Origin: Flectonema sp. DT1601
Taxonomy: Eukaryota; Euglenozoa; Diplonemea; Diplonemida; Diplonemidae
Direction of reading: 5' to 3'
NCBI GenBank assembly: GCA_964019425.1
Contig: OZ025799.1
Location: 434,001 to 498,000 of the forward strand
Length of the DNA: 64,000 nucleotides
The notes beneath the pieces were generated by a model. The model was not told the origin of the DNA. It did not search any database and was given only the letters and a program-made list of their open reading frames with translations. A program made the translations under genes and the position numbers. Each line of letters opens with the position of its first letter. The stretch's first letter is position 1. Of the stretch, positions 12,356-24,231 are shown one piece after another.

Positions 12356-13539
12356 CCCCCCTTCGTCTTTTTTTTGAAAAAATTATTCTTTCTTTCTTTG
12401 TTTGTTTGGTTGGGCCGCAACCATCTCCGATTGTGATTGCCACCTGAAGTGCGTCTTTCGAGTTATCGAAATGGGTACACAAAAGTATGTCGTACTTTTA
12501 TCTTCTTCTCTTCATCACGTACTCAGCCTTGAAGAACGATGCGTGTCTGCAGCTCTAAAATAATAAAAAGCTGACTCGTCCTGAACAACACAACAGAAAA
12601 AAGAAATTTTCTTTTTTTTGTTTGGGAGACGGGAAAAAATAAGACGCGAATATAATAAGGAAAGGTGGGCAACAAAATGGGCAGGTGTGTTTATTTTTTA
12701 TTTGTTTCCTTTTTTTTTTTTTTTCATGGTGTGTTTTTGGGGGATGCGAAGTAAAGAAAACGACAATATATAGAACAACGAAAACTCTCTCTTTGGCAAA
12801 GAACAGTAAGAAAAACGAGTCTCAGTCGTCACTTTCTCAACACCGAACCCACTCCGCAGTTTTTTATTTATTTTTTTTTTTTTTCAGAAAGAAAAACCAA
12901 GATGGTCAGCCACAAAAAAACAGGCATAATTACGCCCTTCTTCATAGTGCGTGAATTCACGCAATCGAGTGAAAATAGTGTGAACACACCAAAAAAAAAA
13001 AAAAAAAAAACATACACAGATAAAGACAACCGTGCAACAAAGTGCAAGAAGGCTAGGACATTGATAAGTTGTATATGTTGTCACAGTCATCATTCTCACA
13101 CCATACAACATTACATCTGTGGTTAACTTGACGCGGGTAACACAAACATAATATCAAACAACTGCATTCACCGGCGGAAATAAATTTAAAAAAAATAAAA
13201 AAAAAATTACTATGGCTCAGTATGGGACAAAAAATGAGGAAGAAGCAGAGGTACTGCTTGTAAAAAAAAACAGGTTTCTTTTATTTTTTTTTTTTTTTTT
13301 TTCAAAATTTCAACATACGCAAGAATAACTGAATACCATTACCAAGTTGATCCCAACTCAATTCAGTCGTATCCATTCGTTGTGCGCCTTGTGAAGATTG
13401 TCAGCTTAGCAACTACTCCTTGCGAGAAAAAGAAAAAATTGGGGGAAAAGGAAAAAAAAGAGAAGAAAAAAAAATTTAATCGCGTTTTATAATTTTTCAA
13501 TGCTCTCCATGTCTGTGCAGCCTATTGCTGGGCTGATTC

Positions 13540-13571
<32 letters not shown>

Positions 13572-13827
13572 CTATTTTTTCCCCCTTAAACTCAAGAGGA
13601 GTGGCAAGCTGGATAAGTAGACTACTATGTTATTGTTTTTTTCTAATTATTATTTAAAAAAAAGGTCAGGCACAACACTTCTTGAAGAATGGCGAAGAGC
13701 GTTTTGATTCCCGAAGCTGCTTCTATTTTTCGGATTTAATAATTGACATCTTACCTTTTTGTTGTATATCGGAGTCGGGTAGTTGCCTTTGATCTGAAAC
13801 CGTCTTGATGACGAGCAGCGGAGGGGA
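12175..13827. other. 1.65-kb intergenic region, no gene seen
   Basis: Between the FIG4-like gene and RAD6. It contains many poly-A and poly-T runs (for example about 12,330-12,356 and 13,543-13,571). Short ORFs here are lysine- or phenylalanine-rich artefacts of these runs. It holds the 5' leader of the FIG4-like gene and the 3' region of RAD6. Confidence 0.6.
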
Positions 13828-14544
<717 letters not shown>

Positions 14545-14800
14545 GTTGTGTGGTGCTGAAGCAACAAATTTTTTTCTGATAAATCATAAACAAGATAAAA
14601 GAAGAACAGTACTCCAACACTTTTGTTATTTAAAGTAACCTGTGAGAATACCTTTATCAATAATTTCTAATTTAATTAAAAAAAAGAAAGGAATAAAAAA
14701 AAAAATAAAAAAAAACACCAATGGACCAGAAGAAGAAACTAACCAGTTAGGGGAAAGGGATAATAATATCGTTCTATTGCAGAGGAGCTGCTGATTTTTT

Positions 14801-15064
14801 TTAACTTAATTTAGCAATTGCTTCTTTCATGTATTTTAATTTCTCTAAAGAAAGATCATCCGTTGCAGTCATTGCCTTAATTTGAGTGTCCAGGTCCTCC
14901 TTCTCAAGTTTAGCTCCGCATAATAATTTCACTATCTCTGCAGTCCAGTCTTTTGGATTTTTACACGCCTTAGCTAGAGCTGTTTCGTTGTTGGTATCTT
15001 TTTTTGTTAAATCAGCACCTGCCTCAATTAACATCTTTACTATTTCTACATTATTATTCGACAT
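14801..15064 (-). CDS. Small ankyrin-repeat protein
   Basis: 87 aa beginning at an ATG at 15064 behind an A-rich leader. A TTCTCACAG splice acceptor lies about 47 nt upstream, so the gene appears complete rather than being the last exon of a larger protein. Residues 1-50 form about one and a half ankyrin repeats (VEIVKMLIEAGADLTKKD, NNETALAKAC, TAEIVKLLCGAKL), followed by a charged helical tail. One to two repeats are too few for a stable classical ankyrin domain, so it may need a partner. Function unknown. Confidence 0.7.
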   Translation of the reverse strand: MSNNNVEIVKMLIEAGADLTKKDTNNETALAKACKNPKDWTAEIVKLLCGAKLEKEDLDTQIKAMTATDDLSLEKLKYMKEAIAKLS

Positions 15065-15230
15065 TTTTTTTTTTAAAGTTTTTATATTTGAGTAGAGAAT
15101 ACGAATGGGTCCTGTGAGAAGATTTGTTACTTAAGGAATCACCTTAAATGGAATCAGTTGACAACATAACATAAATCTGTGAAGATCGATTATGTGTAAT
15201 AAGAGTTTTTTTTTACAGTTTTCAAAAATT

Positions 15231-16121
15231 TTATTTCTTCTCAGAAGATTTTAAAATTCGGTCCGTGTTGTAAATGTTATGCTCAAAGCAGTCATTTTGT
15301 GAATTGCTGCAGCAGGTTGAAAATCCAACTTTACGACACCAAGTTGAATAACGTCGATGTTCTTGAGTCCATTTTTTGAATGTTGAGAGAAGTAGACGAC
15401 GTTGAGCAACACTCCCGTCGGTGGAATCTGTTGTCTGTCCCATCAGAAGAGATGCCTGTAAAGGTGTTGGTTCTTGTTCTCGTTCATTATCATCATTTCT
15501 TCTGACATGAACTCTGTAACGAGATATGAATGGAGTTCTCAATTGTTTTCGAGTTGATTTTTGAATTCTTTCCTGTCGAGCTTGTTCCATATGAACACCG
15601 TTGGTATCAAGAAGAGGACTTAGTAACCAATTAACGTGATTTAGTTTACAACCTGGACACTTGGTAGGTACTTCACCGAAAGAACCTCTTTCGAAGTCGA
15701 GTGGAGAGCCATCACCTGCCATTTCTAACATATACCTACCACATGATGTACACTCACGTAGTAGTGGTGCATGATGTTGTTTTACGAGGTCAGCATTCTC
15801 TGATCTCTTTTTTTCAGAACGTTTCATACATCGCCATACTTTACGAGCTTCGTTCTCTTGAGTTAGTCGTCCCTGTTCTGCTCGTCTTGCTGCTATCGAT
15901 TCCTCGTCTTCATCAAATACGATGCAGGGAATTCTCATATTTCGTTTAATTATTTTATTATCCTGATCATCTAAACCATTTCCAATAATCGCATCGCGGA
16001 GAGTGACTTCTTCCCAATCGTTTCCGAGATATCCGCATTTCCAACAATTACCTCCATCTTGCCATTCATTCGACATGACAAGATGGCACCAGAAGCAGTC
16101 TGGACATCGAATGTGTTTCAT
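15231..16121 (-). CDS. Cys-cluster (zinc-ribbon-like) protein, unknown function
   Basis: 296 aa. The ATG at 16121 directly abuts a CTTCAACAG acceptor, which fixes the start. It has paired cysteines that could form two zinc sites: CPDCFWC (residues 6-12) with CWKC (about 26-29), and CTSCGRY (about 124) with CPGC (about 153). The middle is charged and helical (RRAEQGRLTQENEARKVWR). No known domain is recognised and there is no signal peptide or membrane segment. Nucleic-acid or protein binding are possible roles, but this is inference only. Confidence 0.75.
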   Translation of the reverse strand: MKHIRCPDCFWCHLVMSNEWQDGGNCWKCGYLGNDWEEVTLRDAIIGNGLDDQDNKIIKRNMRIPCIVFDEDEESIAARRAEQGRLTQENEARKVWRCMKRSEKKRSENADLVKQHHAPLLRECTSCGRYMLEMAGDGSPLDFERGSFGEVPTKCPGCKLNHVNWLLSPLLDTNGVHMEQARQERIQKSTRKQLRTPFISRYRVHVRRNDDNEREQEPTPLQASLLMGQTTDSTDGSVAQRRLLLSTFKKWTQEHRRYSTWCRKVGFSTCCSNSQNDCFEHNIYNTDRILKSSEKK

Positions 16122-16326
16122 CTGTTGAAGAAATGATGATTTTTTTTTGGTTTAACTTTCTTACTTTTGTTTACTATCACATGTAATGCTGATTTGGTTA
16201 GAGTTCACGAAATCATTTTAATTAAAAAAAACAGATGTAAACACTTACTTTAACCATCGACAAGCTTAAATCGATTGGTAGAGTTGCGCTACAATTGATA
16301 AAATAATTGCAATGGTCACCAGAAGT

Positions 16327-16357
<31 letters not shown>

Positions 16358-16371
16358 CAAATCTTTTTTTA

Positions 16372-17640
16372 CTATTGTTTTGTAACAACTTGTTCAACAG
16401 GTTTATCAGAAGAGAATACAATAAAGAACAAAGCCGTAACAACATTCACAACAAGAATAGACAGAAAGATTGCATTCCACGAGTCGTATTGCTCTAATAT
16501 GTGAGAAACTACCAAAGGACCAAAATAAGATGCCACCGTACCCAAGGTGTTACCAATCCCTGAGATGACCCCCATAAACAAGACAGTGACATCTAGGTAG
16601 TTTGCCTTAAAGCCAGATGGAGCAAGGCCGAAAAAGAAGTTCGCGCAAACAATCAAAACAGTTGTCATAACAACCGAATTACTAAATAAGAATACCGGTG
16701 CTAAACATGCTCCAGAACCGATTGCTGAGACGACAGTAAAAAACTTTCTAGATCTCAACCTCGTATATCCAATTCTTGACAGGTACGAAGATATTGGATT
16801 ATTTAATAGTTTTCCAACTAAGTTACTAACGTGTGGTAATGTCAAGTACAACGAAGCCTCTGCAGCATCCATCCCCAACACGTCTTTGTAATACGTTGGG
16901 TTCCAATTCGTAACAAAGTAAGCACCATAATTAAAAGCAACATGACTAAAGAAGATTGCTAATATAGCTGGATGGGTCAACACCTTAAAAGGAACCATTC
17001 CTGATGAGCTTGAGGAAGATGATTTTTTACCCGCAGGAACGACAGCTCTCAGATGTTCTTTTTCTTCTTTGCTGATAAAAAAACATTTTTCAGGTGTCTC
17101 AGCTCCGAGAATAACCCAAGAAACGACATAGATCATTGTAAGACAAGCGACAACTATGTAGGTATTTTGCCATCCAATTGAGGAACCGAGATACCCTCCA
17201 GCTGGGACACTGACAAGGGCACCAATTGAAATCCCAATATCGAGCATAGTGGCTGCCCATGCTCTCTCTTCTGGAGGCATCCACTGTGACAAAAAGACTG
17301 AGCTGGTTGGAAATAAAGGACCCTGAATCATTCCCATTGCCACTAAACACCACCACATATAATTCTGACCCATATCATATGCATATGGGATGGCTAAACA
17401 ACACAACGCGCTTCCGAGGATCGCCATCGTTACAACGTTTTTTGCTCCGATCTTATCAGCCAACGCTCCACCAGGAACTTGTGTGAAGAAATACCCCGCG
17501 GCAACTGCACTGAGCAGTACACCTCTTGAACCATCGCCTAAGTCCATATAAACAATCAAAGGCGCTAATATATTTCTCATGAATTGTTGGAACAATCTCG
17601 CTGCTAGGAGGAGGAAGCATTGCACGGATCGGGCTTTCAT
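16372..17640 (-). CDS. MFS anion transporter, SLC17/PHT4-type
   Basis: 422 aa with about 12 hydrophobic helices. The first loop has the major-facilitator motif GGALADKIGAK, and there are the SLC17/ACS-family-like stretches GPLFPTSSVFLSQWMPPEER, GYLGSSIGWQNTYIV and FGLAPSGFKANYLDV. A Ser-rich cytosolic loop (KKSSSSSSSG) lies between helices 6 and 7, as is common in the superfamily. SLC17/PHT4 proteins move organic anions or phosphate, often across endolysosomal or organelle membranes, coupled to H+ or Na+. The substrate cannot be read from the sequence. The start ATG at 17640 lies about 44 nt after an ACTTAACAG acceptor. Confidence 0.85.
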   Translation of the reverse strand: MKARSVQCFLLLAARLFQQFMRNILAPLIVYMDLGDGSRGVLLSAVAAGYFFTQVPGGALADKIGAKNVVTMAILGSALCCLAIPYAYDMGQNYMWWCLVAMGMIQGPLFPTSSVFLSQWMPPEERAWAATMLDIGISIGALVSVPAGGYLGSSIGWQNTYIVVACLTMIYVVSWVILGAETPEKCFFISKEEKEHLRAVVPAGKKSSSSSSSGMVPFKVLTHPAILAIFFSHVAFNYGAYFVTNWNPTYYKDVLGMDAAEASLYLTLPHVSNLVGKLLNNPISSYLSRIGYTRLRSRKFFTVVSAIGSGACLAPVFLFSNSVVMTTVLIVCANFFFGLAPSGFKANYLDVTVLFMGVISGIGNTLGTVASYFGPLVVSHILEQYDSWNAIFLSILVVNVVTALFFIVFSSDKPVEQVVTKQ

Positions 17641-18013
17641 TTTATTTTATTTTTTTTCTTGTCTCCCAAATTAAACGGAGGGTCTGTTAAGTAAAAATAA
17701 TTGTTAAGTTGCAACCCCATATCAGTTCCTCGACATGAATCACAAAATAAATAAATAATTAAATTAATCATAACGACACTACGACATCAGATACTATTCT
17801 TTTTATCATCAGTGTGGTGTTGTGAAGGGAAAAAATTAATAATTTATTTTCAGACCAGTTAAAATCGCTCACTAAGATATCAAACAAAAAGCTAGCAAAC
17901 TAAAAAAACGAATGGGAACACAATCTCATTATTGCTATCCCAAGAGGTACTTTGAATGATTATACAGATGTTGGACTATCAGTTTTATAACAACATCAAT
18001 CCTGACAGTGTAA
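17641..18013. other. 372-bp intergenic spacer
   Basis: Holds the A-rich leader and acceptor of the transporter gene and the 3' region of IWS1. Nothing else is seen. Confidence 0.6.
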
Positions 18014-20323
18014 TTAGAAAGGTTTTTTCGATACACTCTCAGCCTGAAGTGTTGAAGCAGATCCTTCAATAGACATGACGAGCGCTCTGTCCCGAGTTTC
18101 ACGTAGTTTTCTAATGTTCCTTTCGAGTTGTTGTTGCATTGGTGTTTTGTACATCTTTGAAACTGGTTCGTATGATGGTCTCTTTATAAAATCAGGCATC
18201 ATCGCCTGTGGTACTCGACAGCGTTGGGCTGCAGCTTCTCCGTCGGTGTTTTTATCAGCGTGGAATCTCTCTCCAGATTTATAAAATTTTGGTACGTCGG
18301 CGGCGACTACGAAACGTTCAGGTCTGAACCTCGCAGATCTCCCTGAAGCCTCTTCTTGAGATTCAAGTTTTTTATAATTCTTACTTAACTTACAAATTAC
18401 ACGCGACCACTTCTCCATCAGTTTCGTTGCGAGAATTCGGTTTTCATGAGTTTCGTTGGGATCGTTAGCAAACCTCCTGATATCTGTTCCTAGTTGAGTC
18501 TCAAGAAGAACCTCTCTTGTGATACCTTCCCAGTCTAATTCTGTCTTTAATCTAACACGTCCTGGATCACCAGCATACGGAAACTGTTTGTTAAGTTTGT
18601 AATAAAATAATAACATTCACACTCACAGATTAATAAACACATACATCATTTAATATGTTCAAAATGTTATGTCGGATTTGATACACTGGTAGACCTCCTC
18701 CAGGGGGACGAAGCCATCTGTTTTGTTTTATTATTGTTGTGATGATAAAAAAAAACACTTGTCAATACTGCAACTGGAAAAATATTACTGCGCTGAAAAA
18801 AAATTAGTGCGGTAGTAGAAAAAAGTTGAGTTACTTTTTTTTGTTGTGGAAGGCTATTTCTATTCTGAGCAGAAATATTAATGCGGTGGAAAATATTACT
18901 GCGTGGAACTTGCATTGGTTCTGAGATGCATACTTCAACACATCACCTGATAAATGTTATAGCAGGTATTCTTGTAGAACAATCAAGTTTAAATTTCACA
19001 GAGATACTGATTCTAACAGTATTGCTTCTGAACATGAGCTACACAAAGTGTTTTCAGTGCTTCAGTCTTGAAGATGGTGAGTTCTTCTTGGAAAACAATC
19101 TTAATACAGATTCAATGAAGAAGTTGAGTTTCAAAGTTTCAAAAAAGCTAAATATTTATTTATTCCTCCCTATTTGAGCTGGCTACAGACCATTTGCTCA
19201 ACTTAAACTCAAAAGTCTAATCATGTATACTGTGTATAATGAGTTTTATCATCAAACTTATCTTACTTTATTCACAGATTCACAGGCAGAAGAATGTTAC
19301 TGGGAAAATTTTCATTGTGACTACTCGCAGTATAACAATATTGAATACATACACTTGAATCTTCTTTAGTAAGTCAAGGTTAATTAACTGCTCTTGAAAT
19401 CCAGCTCGGTGACAAACTCGATTCACTTCTGGTAGAAGACGAAGTTTCATAACAGCTGGCTTTCCCTGTTTCTGTAATTTGTAATCTTTTTCAGCAGCCT
19501 CATCCATCGCTTTAAGAAGTCTATCAGCTGCGTCTTTGGCATGTTTTGCTGCGTCAGCTTTCTTATTAACGCGTACTGATGTTAATTTCTTACTGCTGAC
19601 GTCGAACTGCGATGCGTTTGCAAACGGAGACTCTCCCTGGATTTCTTGTCTCTCTTCTTGTAATTTCTTTATTTCAGATTGGAGAGCCTCACAACGTTCA
19701 TCAATGCTTCTTTTGTCAGCCTTTTTTGTGTTCTTCCAGCGTTTGAATTCACGTTCTTCGTGAAAGCGCTGTTCTTTTCCTCCATATTTAAGCTCTTGGG
19801 TAATGGCAGCAGACTTACTTTGTAAAGAGTTTAGAGTCGTGTGAAGATCAACTAACTTTGATTCCAGCAGTGAGGTGTCCGCCTTCGGTCTTTTCTTTTG
19901 GGGAACAAGTTCTTCCTCCTCCTCAATAACTTCCTTTTTAGGAGATAAGTTCTCTTCGATAGTGATGCTGACATCGTCGTCGTCGTTTTCTGCGACCTTT
20001 CGCTTCCTCTTTTCCTTCTTTTCCTTTTTGTCTTTTTTGTTTTTCTTATCCTTTTTTTCCTTTTTCTTCTTCTTTTCCTTTATTGGAAGAGCTTCGTTGT
20101 CCCAGTCTGGTTGGGTGTCGGTTGCTTCTTCTTTTACTTCAGTTTCTGTTTCTTGGACTTCGTCTTTGACTTCGGCGGTTTCATTTTCACTTTCTTGTTC
20201 GCCATCCTCACGAGCTACCCCAGGCTCGTCTTTAACTTCTGCTTCAGACTCCACCACCTCTTCTGGTGCTCCTTCGCTCTCAGGCTCTACTCCAGGTTCT
20301 TGTTTTACAGGGTCGTCTTCCAT
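18014..20323 (-). CDS. IWS1: Transcription elongation factor IWS1/SPN1
   Basis: Three exons: 20323-19353, 18717-18645 and 18583-18014, joined by GT-AG introns in frame (537 aa). The first 150 residues are acidic with a Lys-rich block, as in other IWS1 proteins, followed by a coiled coil. The conserved core is a TFIIS N-terminal-like (LW) domain spread over all three exons: LRLLPEVNRVCHRAGFQEQL, then WLRPPGGGLPVYQIRHNILN in the 73-nt middle exon, then GITREVLLETQLGTDIRRFA and ILATKLMEKWSR. IWS1/Spn1 binds Spt6 and RNA polymerase II and acts in elongation and mRNA processing. Taking the two long reading frames as separate genes would split the domain. The 635-nt first intron contains a mobile-element copy (see repeats). 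Confidence 0.88.
18767..18915. repeat. Inverted-repeat element (family C) inside IWS1 intron 1
   Basis: It contains CTGCAACTGGAAA, TATTACTGCG, AATTAGTGCGG, GAGCAGAAATATTAATGCGG and GGAAAATATTACTGCGTGG. These are diverged forms of the family found at 54.0, 57.6 and 58.1-58.4 kb. Its divergence suggests an older insertion. It lies wholly within the intron and leaves the splice sites intact. Confidence 0.75.
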
Positions 20324-20519
20324 GTCCTTTTTCTGTTCTTTTATTATTTGACTTTAATGATGCAACCTGTTTTAAAGTAAGCAAATTAAAAATTTACGAT
20401 AAATGTTTCTCATCGATGCGATAATCTACCCTCGAGTAACAAAAATAGGAAAGTGTGATTTTTGTTTAAAAAATTAATAATAATAATAACCGACTGGCCG
20501 AGTGAGTGAGTCTGGTGTC

Positions 20520-21161
20520 TTATCGAATCTGCTTAAGCAAGCCGCGAATGAAGAAGGCAGCAATAAAAGTAAAACCCACACCATTAAATAAATTTTGTAT
20601 TTTTCGCTTTCTTCGACTGGCATGCAATTCTTTCAGAGAGAGTTCCTGCAACGATTTTAGAGTCGTGTTCAGATTAAAAGAAAATTTCATATTAACAATT
20701 GTAGACGGTCTGGAACCGATTCCAGTTTTATAGACTTCAGCACCCATACGAGAATACATTTCACAAAGGTAATCAGACGTTGAATCTACTGTACCACAAA
20801 TTTTATGTAAACCTTTTTGACAGGCTAAGAACTGAACTTGTCGCAGTAAGTATTTCCCCAATCCCCGACCCTGTTGTTTTACTGTGACTGCGAAGTTTAA
20901 AACGTGCATCGAATCGCTGAATTCTGAACAGGCAGCTACACCGATGACTTTTTCATTCTCATTCTTGATTACTATCCAACTAGAACGCATTTCATCAAGA
21001 AATCGTAATCCTGCTCCGAATAAATCATCCGTTGTTTCGATGTCACTTTTAAAAACTTCGTTTAGAAGGATAACAACATCCGAACATAAATTAACATCTT
21101 CCTTCATCGTGACTGATGGAGTGTATGCTCGACACGTGAAAGGAGTTCCAGTGATGTTCAT
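20520..21161 (-). CDS. GNAT-family N-acetyltransferase, probably tail-anchored
   Basis: 213 aa from the ATG at 21161. Residues about 20-165 form a GNAT fold. Motif A, the acetyl-CoA pyrophosphate loop, is VKQQGRGLGKYLLRQV, preceded by the beta4 strand VLNFAVTV and followed by HKICGTVDSTSDYLCEMYSR. After a basic stretch (HASRRKRKIQN) the C-terminus is hydrophobic (GVGFTFIAAFFIRGLL), which would suit a tail anchor in ER or mitochondrial outer membrane with the enzyme facing the cytosol. The substrate is unknown. A TTCTTTCAG acceptor lies about 69 nt upstream of the start codon. Confidence 0.8.
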   Translation of the reverse strand: MNITGTPFTCRAYTPSVTMKEDVNLCSDVVILLNEVFKSDIETTDDLFGAGLRFLDEMRSSWIVIKNENEKVIGVAACSEFSDSMHVLNFAVTVKQQGRGLGKYLLRQVQFLACQKGLHKICGTVDSTSDYLCEMYSRMGAEVYKTGIGSRPSTIVNMKFSFNLNTTLKSLQELSLKELHASRRKRKIQNLFNGVGFTFIAAFFIRGLLKQIR

Positions 21162-21482
21162 TTCAATGATTAGTTGGTACCTCTCTTTACACAACTCACT
21201 TATGGTGTTTTCTAATTAGTTTCACAGACCTGAAAGAATTGAAATAAAAGTTAATTTTTGTTGTGTGTGATTTCTTTTTTTTTTTTCCAATATAAAAATA
21301 TTTTTAAAGTCATCCAACCATAACAATAATGGATAACAATAAAGTTACAATAATTTAAAGAATAAAATAATAAAAATTCTATTTTTTTTTTTTTTTTACA
21401 AAGTAGCTGCTTCTACATTCACTATAAATTATTCAAAGAGCCTAACCAGTGAAGAGATGTCACAGAAATTGAGGTTTTTTAC
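21162..21482. other. 321-bp spacer
   Basis: Contains the GNAT leader with its acceptor at about 21,230, and A/T runs. No gene is seen. Confidence 0.6.
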
Positions 21483-23567
21483 TTACTCGTCTATCATGTG
21501 TTTTATATTCGATTTTTCAACTTTTTTCAGAAGCGATTCGAGAACGTCAGTTGCTTCACCAGGACAGCTACCGTCAGGTCTCTGAAGTAATTTTATTAGT
21601 TTTGGAAGAGGTTTCACGATAGTAATTATCTTATCTTGGGGTCGAGATGTCGGTGCCGCTGATCCCAAATCGATGGTTAGTTTTGCTAAGATACCCTTCT
21701 TAGGATTATCTAATATGAAATTACGAAGACTCGAACTACTACTGGGAAAACCATCACCACCATAGTACGGAATAGATAACATTCCCGAACAGTTTTTTAA
21801 AACAGATTTAATATGAAAGGTTGAAGACTGATACAGCGTCTGAGCCATCAACACTACGCAAAATGTTGGGAAATTATTAAGTTTAGCAATGCTATAAGCA
21901 TCTCCAAATCTAACATCTGGGGATGTAGATTTGATAAAGAGGGATGGATCTGCTCCGTTTTTCAGCAACCATATAACAGATTCATACATCGCATTTAAGC
22001 AAGCGAACATCAAAGGCGTCGCTGGTTGGCCAAACGTAGTGAGAACTGCCGTTCCTGTTTCCTTTTTGTATGAGATTCCCTTGACAGTTTTCGTTTGTTT
22101 TAATTGAACTTTTCCATAGCTATTTACAATTGCTTTCTTTGTGTGGGTTTTACGAAGCGACAAAACAACTTCCTCCATCAGCTCAACAGATCCGTGGTAT
22201 GCTGCAGAGTATATCGTCTTTGAGATTGAAGAGACATCCGCAAGGTCTTCCTCATCTGAGAGTCGTTCTTCAACAGCGAGTGCTTGCTTTAGTCTACGTC
22301 GTTCAATCTTCTTCAAGGAGTGAGTTTTATTTTTTTTACTTATTTTGCATCCCTTAACAGCCACTGCTGCCGCCACTGCTACACAGCGAACACTTGGAAG
22401 CAACTCCTTTTCGATGAGTAGAGTTGCTCGTTTAATAGCAGCAGCATAACGGTCTGCTTCTGTTTTGATAGTTCTCTTACTTGATCGGTTGTCAGCGGCT
22501 TTGAGAGGTGTTTTAAACAGATTATGAGTGCAGTAGTGATTCCAATGAACTGATAACTCATTCACAAGAAGTGGTCCTTTATTACATTGTGAACACATCA
22601 CATTGTCAGGTACTGTAGTCTGATGGTTCCGTCTTCTCTGTGATCTCATTGAACGGCTAATACAGTTCTTACAACTGTCAAAGAAACAAAGGTCGCAATG
22701 GTGAACTCCTTTCGAAACTATTTTTTCACATCCACAATATGAACACCAAAACCTATTTGTGTACGGTGGTGGTAAACAATATAACAGTGACAGTGACTTA
22801 CCACAACCTGTGGATGGACATGTCGGTTTGAACATATCTCTCTTCCATACATCACCATCACTCCATACTATTTTATTACGTGTTGACATGTATGGGATGA
22901 CTCTTGATCCAAGAAGAGTGACTTGGTGGTTTCTTTTAATGACGCATTCCTTATTTGATAATATATTTCCATCAGCTAATCGAATGTTAATATTTGCTGT
23001 TGTGATGGCATCGATGACGCCGTGAATGTATTCGTTAGAGTGGTTGTGTTTTATGAGTACGTGATCATTTTCGATAAATGGAATTTTTGTATTCGATGCC
23101 GTCTTTGGAGATATCCATCCGTTGTGATGTTGTAATGTGTTTGTTAGATTCGATATTATGAGTGTGTTCGTTGAGGTTTCCTTGTCAATAAAATATTCTC
23201 CTATTTCAGGTTTGCTGGAAGCATCGCTGTAGACACCTCCTACTGGAATTGATTGTCTTCCCATTCTGGTTGCCTCTAGTCGTCGTTGTTGTGTTCGTTG
23301 CAGTTTTATGCGATGACCTGAACTGCTACACCATCTGCCTTCAAGTTTCTCTGATATCATAACGTCAACTGGGGTAGCTATACAAGTCACACAACTTGCA
23401 ATGATCACACAAATATCTTCTGCAATGCTATTTTGAGGAGATGGCTCGTTCTCTTTCTCTTTCATATTTTTTATTTCTACTTTAGACAGGTCAACTCCAA
23501 CTTCTTTTGCAAATTGCTCCGTCGCATCTTCAGCGAATAAATCAAATTCAGGTCCTTCATCGGTCAT
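21483..23567 (-). CDS. Large zinc-finger/ankyrin protein of unknown function
   Basis: 694 aa from the ATG at 23567 (MTDEGPEFDLF). An ATG at 23696 in frame would add 43 mostly lysine residues and is less likely. Residues about 235-360 hold a cysteine-rich region with paired motifs CPSTGCGKS, CSYCGCEK, CDLCFFDSCKNC and MCSQCN followed by HWNHYC, likely binding several zinc ions. The part FCSYCGCEK...HHCDLCFFDSCKNC resembles a ZZ/RING-like cross-brace, but I cannot name it. Downstream are two diverged ankyrin-like units (TIYSAAYHGSVELMEEVV; ATPLMFACLNAMYESVIWLL followed by KNGADPS). A GTAAGT donor overlaps the predicted stop codon, so the true C-terminus may lie on a further exon. An adaptor or ubiquitin-ligase role is possible but not shown. 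Confidence 0.75.
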   Translation of the reverse strand: MTDEGPEFDLFAEDATEQFAKEVGVDLSKVEIKNMKEKENEPSPQNSIAEDICVIIASCVTCIATPVDVMISEKLEGRWCSSSGHRIKLQRTQQRRLEATRMGRQSIPVGGVYSDASSKPEIGEYFIDKETSTNTLIISNLTNTLQHHNGWISPKTASNTKIPFIENDHVLIKHNHSNEYIHGVIDAITTANINIRLADGNILSNKECVIKRNHQVTLLGSRVIPYMSTRNKIVWSDGDVWKRDMFKPTCPSTGCGKSLSLLYCLPPPYTNRFWCSYCGCEKIVSKGVHHCDLCFFDSCKNCISRSMRSQRRRNHQTTVPDNVMCSQCNKGPLLVNELSVHWNHYCTHNLFKTPLKAADNRSSKRTIKTEADRYAAAIKRATLLIEKELLPSVRCVAVAAAVAVKGCKISKKNKTHSLKKIERRRLKQALAVEERLSDEEDLADVSSISKTIYSAAYHGSVELMEEVVLSLRKTHTKKAIVNSYGKVQLKQTKTVKGISYKKETGTAVLTTFGQPATPLMFACLNAMYESVIWLLKNGADPSLFIKSTSPDVRFGDAYSIAKLNNFPTFCVVLMAQTLYQSSTFHIKSVLKNCSGMLSIPYYGGDGFPSSSSSLRNFILDNPKKGILAKLTIDLGSAAPTSRPQDKIITIVKPLPKLIKLLQRPDGSCPGEATDVLESLLKKVEKSNIKHMIDE

Positions 23568-24231
23568 GTTTTTTTTATTTTTATTTCTATTTTTTTTCCT
23601 CTCTTGTTTTGAAGAAATATAAGTAAACAACAATAAGACAGGTTCTTTTTTTTTTTTTTTTTTTTCAACTTGATTGAAAATCTCAACATCAGTCATATCA
23701 CTTCAAGTATATAAAAAAACTCTCCCACACTAAATCGGAAATGATGGAAATCGTCCGAAAAGAAAGTGAGAATGCAAACAGCAGGGACAAAATAAATACC
23801 CAAAAAGGGCATACAAAAAACTCGAAAATTCTTAACCAAATCGAATAAAGCAATCAGAGTAACCTCTTTCCGTATAAATAAATAAATAAAAAAGAAAATT
23901 TAAAAAAGATTCACAAAAAATAATCATAAAATAAAAAAAAATACCTCCTTTTAAGTGTAGTTCAGTTATCCACAATAATAATAATTATGTGGGGGAAAGA
24001 AGAAAAAAATAATAATAATGATAATAATCAGATATAAGCTAAGCAGAAAAATCGTAATTTTTTTTTTTTTTTTTTTTGCTGCTTGTGGACGAAACCCGCG
24101 AACCAACTTAAGCTGAGAAGCCAAAGCAGATTTACGTGTGCTGTCCAACATCATGTTTTTACTTTTTCTTACACACTTCTGGTTTTTCTTGTGAGCAACT
24201 GCGTACAAAACCCTAATAAAGTAACATGCTG
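23568..24231. other. 664-bp intergenic region
   Basis: A/T-run-rich spacer between the zinc-finger/ankyrin gene and the Amt-cyclase gene 3' end. No gene is seen. Confidence 0.6.
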
